From assembly GCF_042682565.1 (NCBI RefSeq), contig NZ_JBHUIC010000001.1: a stretch of DNA of 64,000 nt, one strand, 5' to 3'. How positions within the stretch are numbered: the first letter of the stretch is position 1; every line of letters starts with the position of its first letter. The stretch comes from Pistricoccus aurantiacus. Its GTDB lineage: Bacteria > Pseudomonadota > Gammaproteobacteria > Pseudomonadales > Halomonadaceae. The translations under genes and the position numbers were made by a program. Below are positions 62,798 to 64,000 of this stretch, in pieces. The notes beneath the pieces were generated by a model, which had not been told where the DNA came from, made no database searches, and was given only the letters and a program-made list of their open reading frames with translations.

Positions 62798-64000
62798 ATG
62801 AACCGACGCGATTTCCTGAAGGCAACCGGGGTGCTGGGCAGCAGCGCCTTTCTGCCGCTTTCCAGCCTGCTGGCGGCGGTCGACGGCTCGACTCGAACCA
62901 TCGGCCCTCGGGAACCTTTCGATTATGCCTGGCTCAAGGGCCTGGCCAGGAGCCTTTCCGAGCAGGCGTATCAGTCCCCGGAGGCCGAGCTGCCGAAGAC
63001 GCTGCAGGACCTGAGCTGGGACGACTACCAGGCCATCGCCTTCCAGAAGGATCATGCCCTGTGGGCCGATGATGAAGCCTCGCCCTTTCAGGCCCAGCTC
63101 TTCCATCTGGGGCTCTACTTCAAGAAGCCGGTGCATATCTTCGAGGTGGAAGACGGTCAGGCCCAGGAAATCGCCTTCGATCCGGCCATGTTCGATTACG
63201 GCGACACGGATATCGAGCCGGACGAGCTGCCGGAAGATCTGGGCTTCGCCGGCTTTCGGCTGCATCATCAGAGCGACTGGCAGCGGGACGTGGCGGCTTT
63301 CCTCGGCGCCAGCTATTTCCGCGCCGTGGGCAAGTCGCGCCAGTACGGCCTGTCCGCCCGAGGCCTGGCCATCGACACCGCCATGGATCGTCCGGAGGAG
63401 TTCCCGGATTTCACTCGCTTCTGGCTGGAAAGGCCCCAGGACGGCAGCGAGGCGGTCACCGTCTATGCGCTGCTGGAATCACCAAGCGTCACCGGCGCCT
63501 ATCGCTTTCTCATCACCTACGGCGAGGGCACGGTCATGGACGTGGATGCAGCGCTCTATCCGCGCAAGGCCATGGAGCGCCTGGGCATCGCGCCGTTGAC
63601 CAGCATGTACATGGTCGGCGAGAACGATCAGCAGGCTAACTGGGACTGGCGCCAGGAAATTCACGATTCCGACGGGCTTTCTCTGCATACCGGCAGCGAC
63701 GAGTGGCTGTGGCGCCCCCTCGCCAACCCGCCGAGCCTGCGCTTCAACAGCTTCCAGGATGAAAGTCCCCGCGGCTTCGGCCTGCTGCAGCGGGACCAGA
63801 ACTTCGATCACTATCAGGACGACGGCGTCTTCTACGATCGTCGCCCCAGCGTGTGGATCGAACCCAAGGGCGACTGGGGGGCCGGCGCGGTGCAACTGGT
63901 GGAAATCCCCACCCTGGACGAAACCTTCGACAATATCGTCGCCTTCTGGAACCCGGCGGCGCCGGCGGAGCCGGGCAGCGAAATGCTCTACGGCTACCGT
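62798..64000 (+). CDS. opgD: Glucan biosynthesis protein D, 5' part (runs off window)
   Basis: A periplasmic glucan biosynthesis protein with a Tat signal (NRRDFLKATG) in place of the Sec signal of OpgG, which is the feature that marks OpgD. The 401 residues seen cover the beta-sandwich domain with GASYFRAVGKSRQYGLSARGLAIDT, HDSDGLSLH and GFGLLQRDQNFDHYQDD. AAGGAAGAAAATTTC precedes the ATG. The frame is still open at base 64000. It is far from opgGH (28843-32489). Confidence 0.93.
   Translation, partial: MNRRDFLKATGVLGSSAFLPLSSLLAAVDGSTRTIGPREPFDYAWLKGLARSLSEQAYQSPEAELPKTLQDLSWDDYQAIAFQKDHALWADDEASPFQAQLFHLGLYFKKPVHIFEVEDGQAQEIAFDPAMFDYGDTDIEPDELPEDLGFAGFRLHHQSDWQRDVAAFLGASYFRAVGKSRQYGLSARGLAIDTAMDRPEEFPDFTRFWLERPQDGSEAVTVYALLESPSVTGAYRFLITYGEGTVMDVDAALYPRKAMERLGIAPLTSMYMVGENDQQANWDWRQEIHDSDGLSLHTGSDEWLWRPLANPPSLRFNSFQDESPRGFGLLQRDQNFDHYQDDGVFYDRRPSVWIEPKGDWGAGAVQLVEIPTLDETFDNIVAFWNPAAPAEPGSEMLYGYR

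Overview
The window is GC-rich, densely coded DNA that reads as a chromosome segment of a halophilic gammaproteobacterium, most like Halomonadaceae. The main pointers are a complete ectoine/hydroxyectoine degradation gene set (doeA, doeB, doeX, doeC, doeD, eutB), a class I PHA synthase, osmoregulated periplasmic glucan genes (opgG, opgH, opgD) and acidic inserts in exported proteins. No rRNA, tRNA, CRISPR array, insertion sequence or phage gene was recognised.

Layout. 1-4841: the 3' part of a bacterial V/A-type ATPase operon in the order I-K-E-DUF2764-A; the K subunit keeps residues that match a Na+ site. 4938-6713: a solitary PHA synthase. 6714-7452: a gene-poor, AT-richer gap, then an RND efflux adaptor and pump (7453-11641). 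11705-16709 (minus): a nucleoside salvage operon nupC-deoC-deoA-deoD-cdd plus a DCC-family gene, with tightly overlapping stop and start codons and an inverted repeat that would bury the nupC ribosome binding site.

16900-25324 (minus) is the most unusual region. It encodes a type II DMSO-reductase-family molybdoenzyme in the order catalytic-FeS-chaperone-heme b subunit, the arrangement of dimethylsulfide, selenate and ethylbenzene-type enzymes. It is followed by an Nbp35-like P-loop ATPase with its own four-cysteine N-terminus and a cytoplasmic protein with 14 beta-propeller-type repeats. The 640-bp leader carries a near-consensus FNR box, a sigma70-like promoter and phased T6/A6 tract repeats. 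The substrate is unknown. A secreted DUF7282 protein lies just upstream.

26507-45610 is mostly housekeeping and envelope functions: YkvA, mutarotase and aldo/keto reductase; opgGH; a long minus-strand series (NfeD, slipin, EamA transporter, SulP transporter, tandem Usp, DUF503, RidA); a DUF748 protein; and a YnjBCD-type ABC importer.

45732-59658 (minus) is an extended ectoine/amino-acid catabolic region. doeA-doeB-doeX and doeC-doeD-eutB are separated by a plus-strand cbpA-cbpM pair. Downstream of eutB come a DadA-like FAD oxidase, a group II PLP decarboxylase, an HpsN-like member of the histidinol dehydrogenase family and a DegT-type aminotransferase, which together look like an uncharacterised pathway. 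The right end carries ghrA, an overlapping pncA-pncB pair for NAD salvage, and the start of opgD, which runs off the window.
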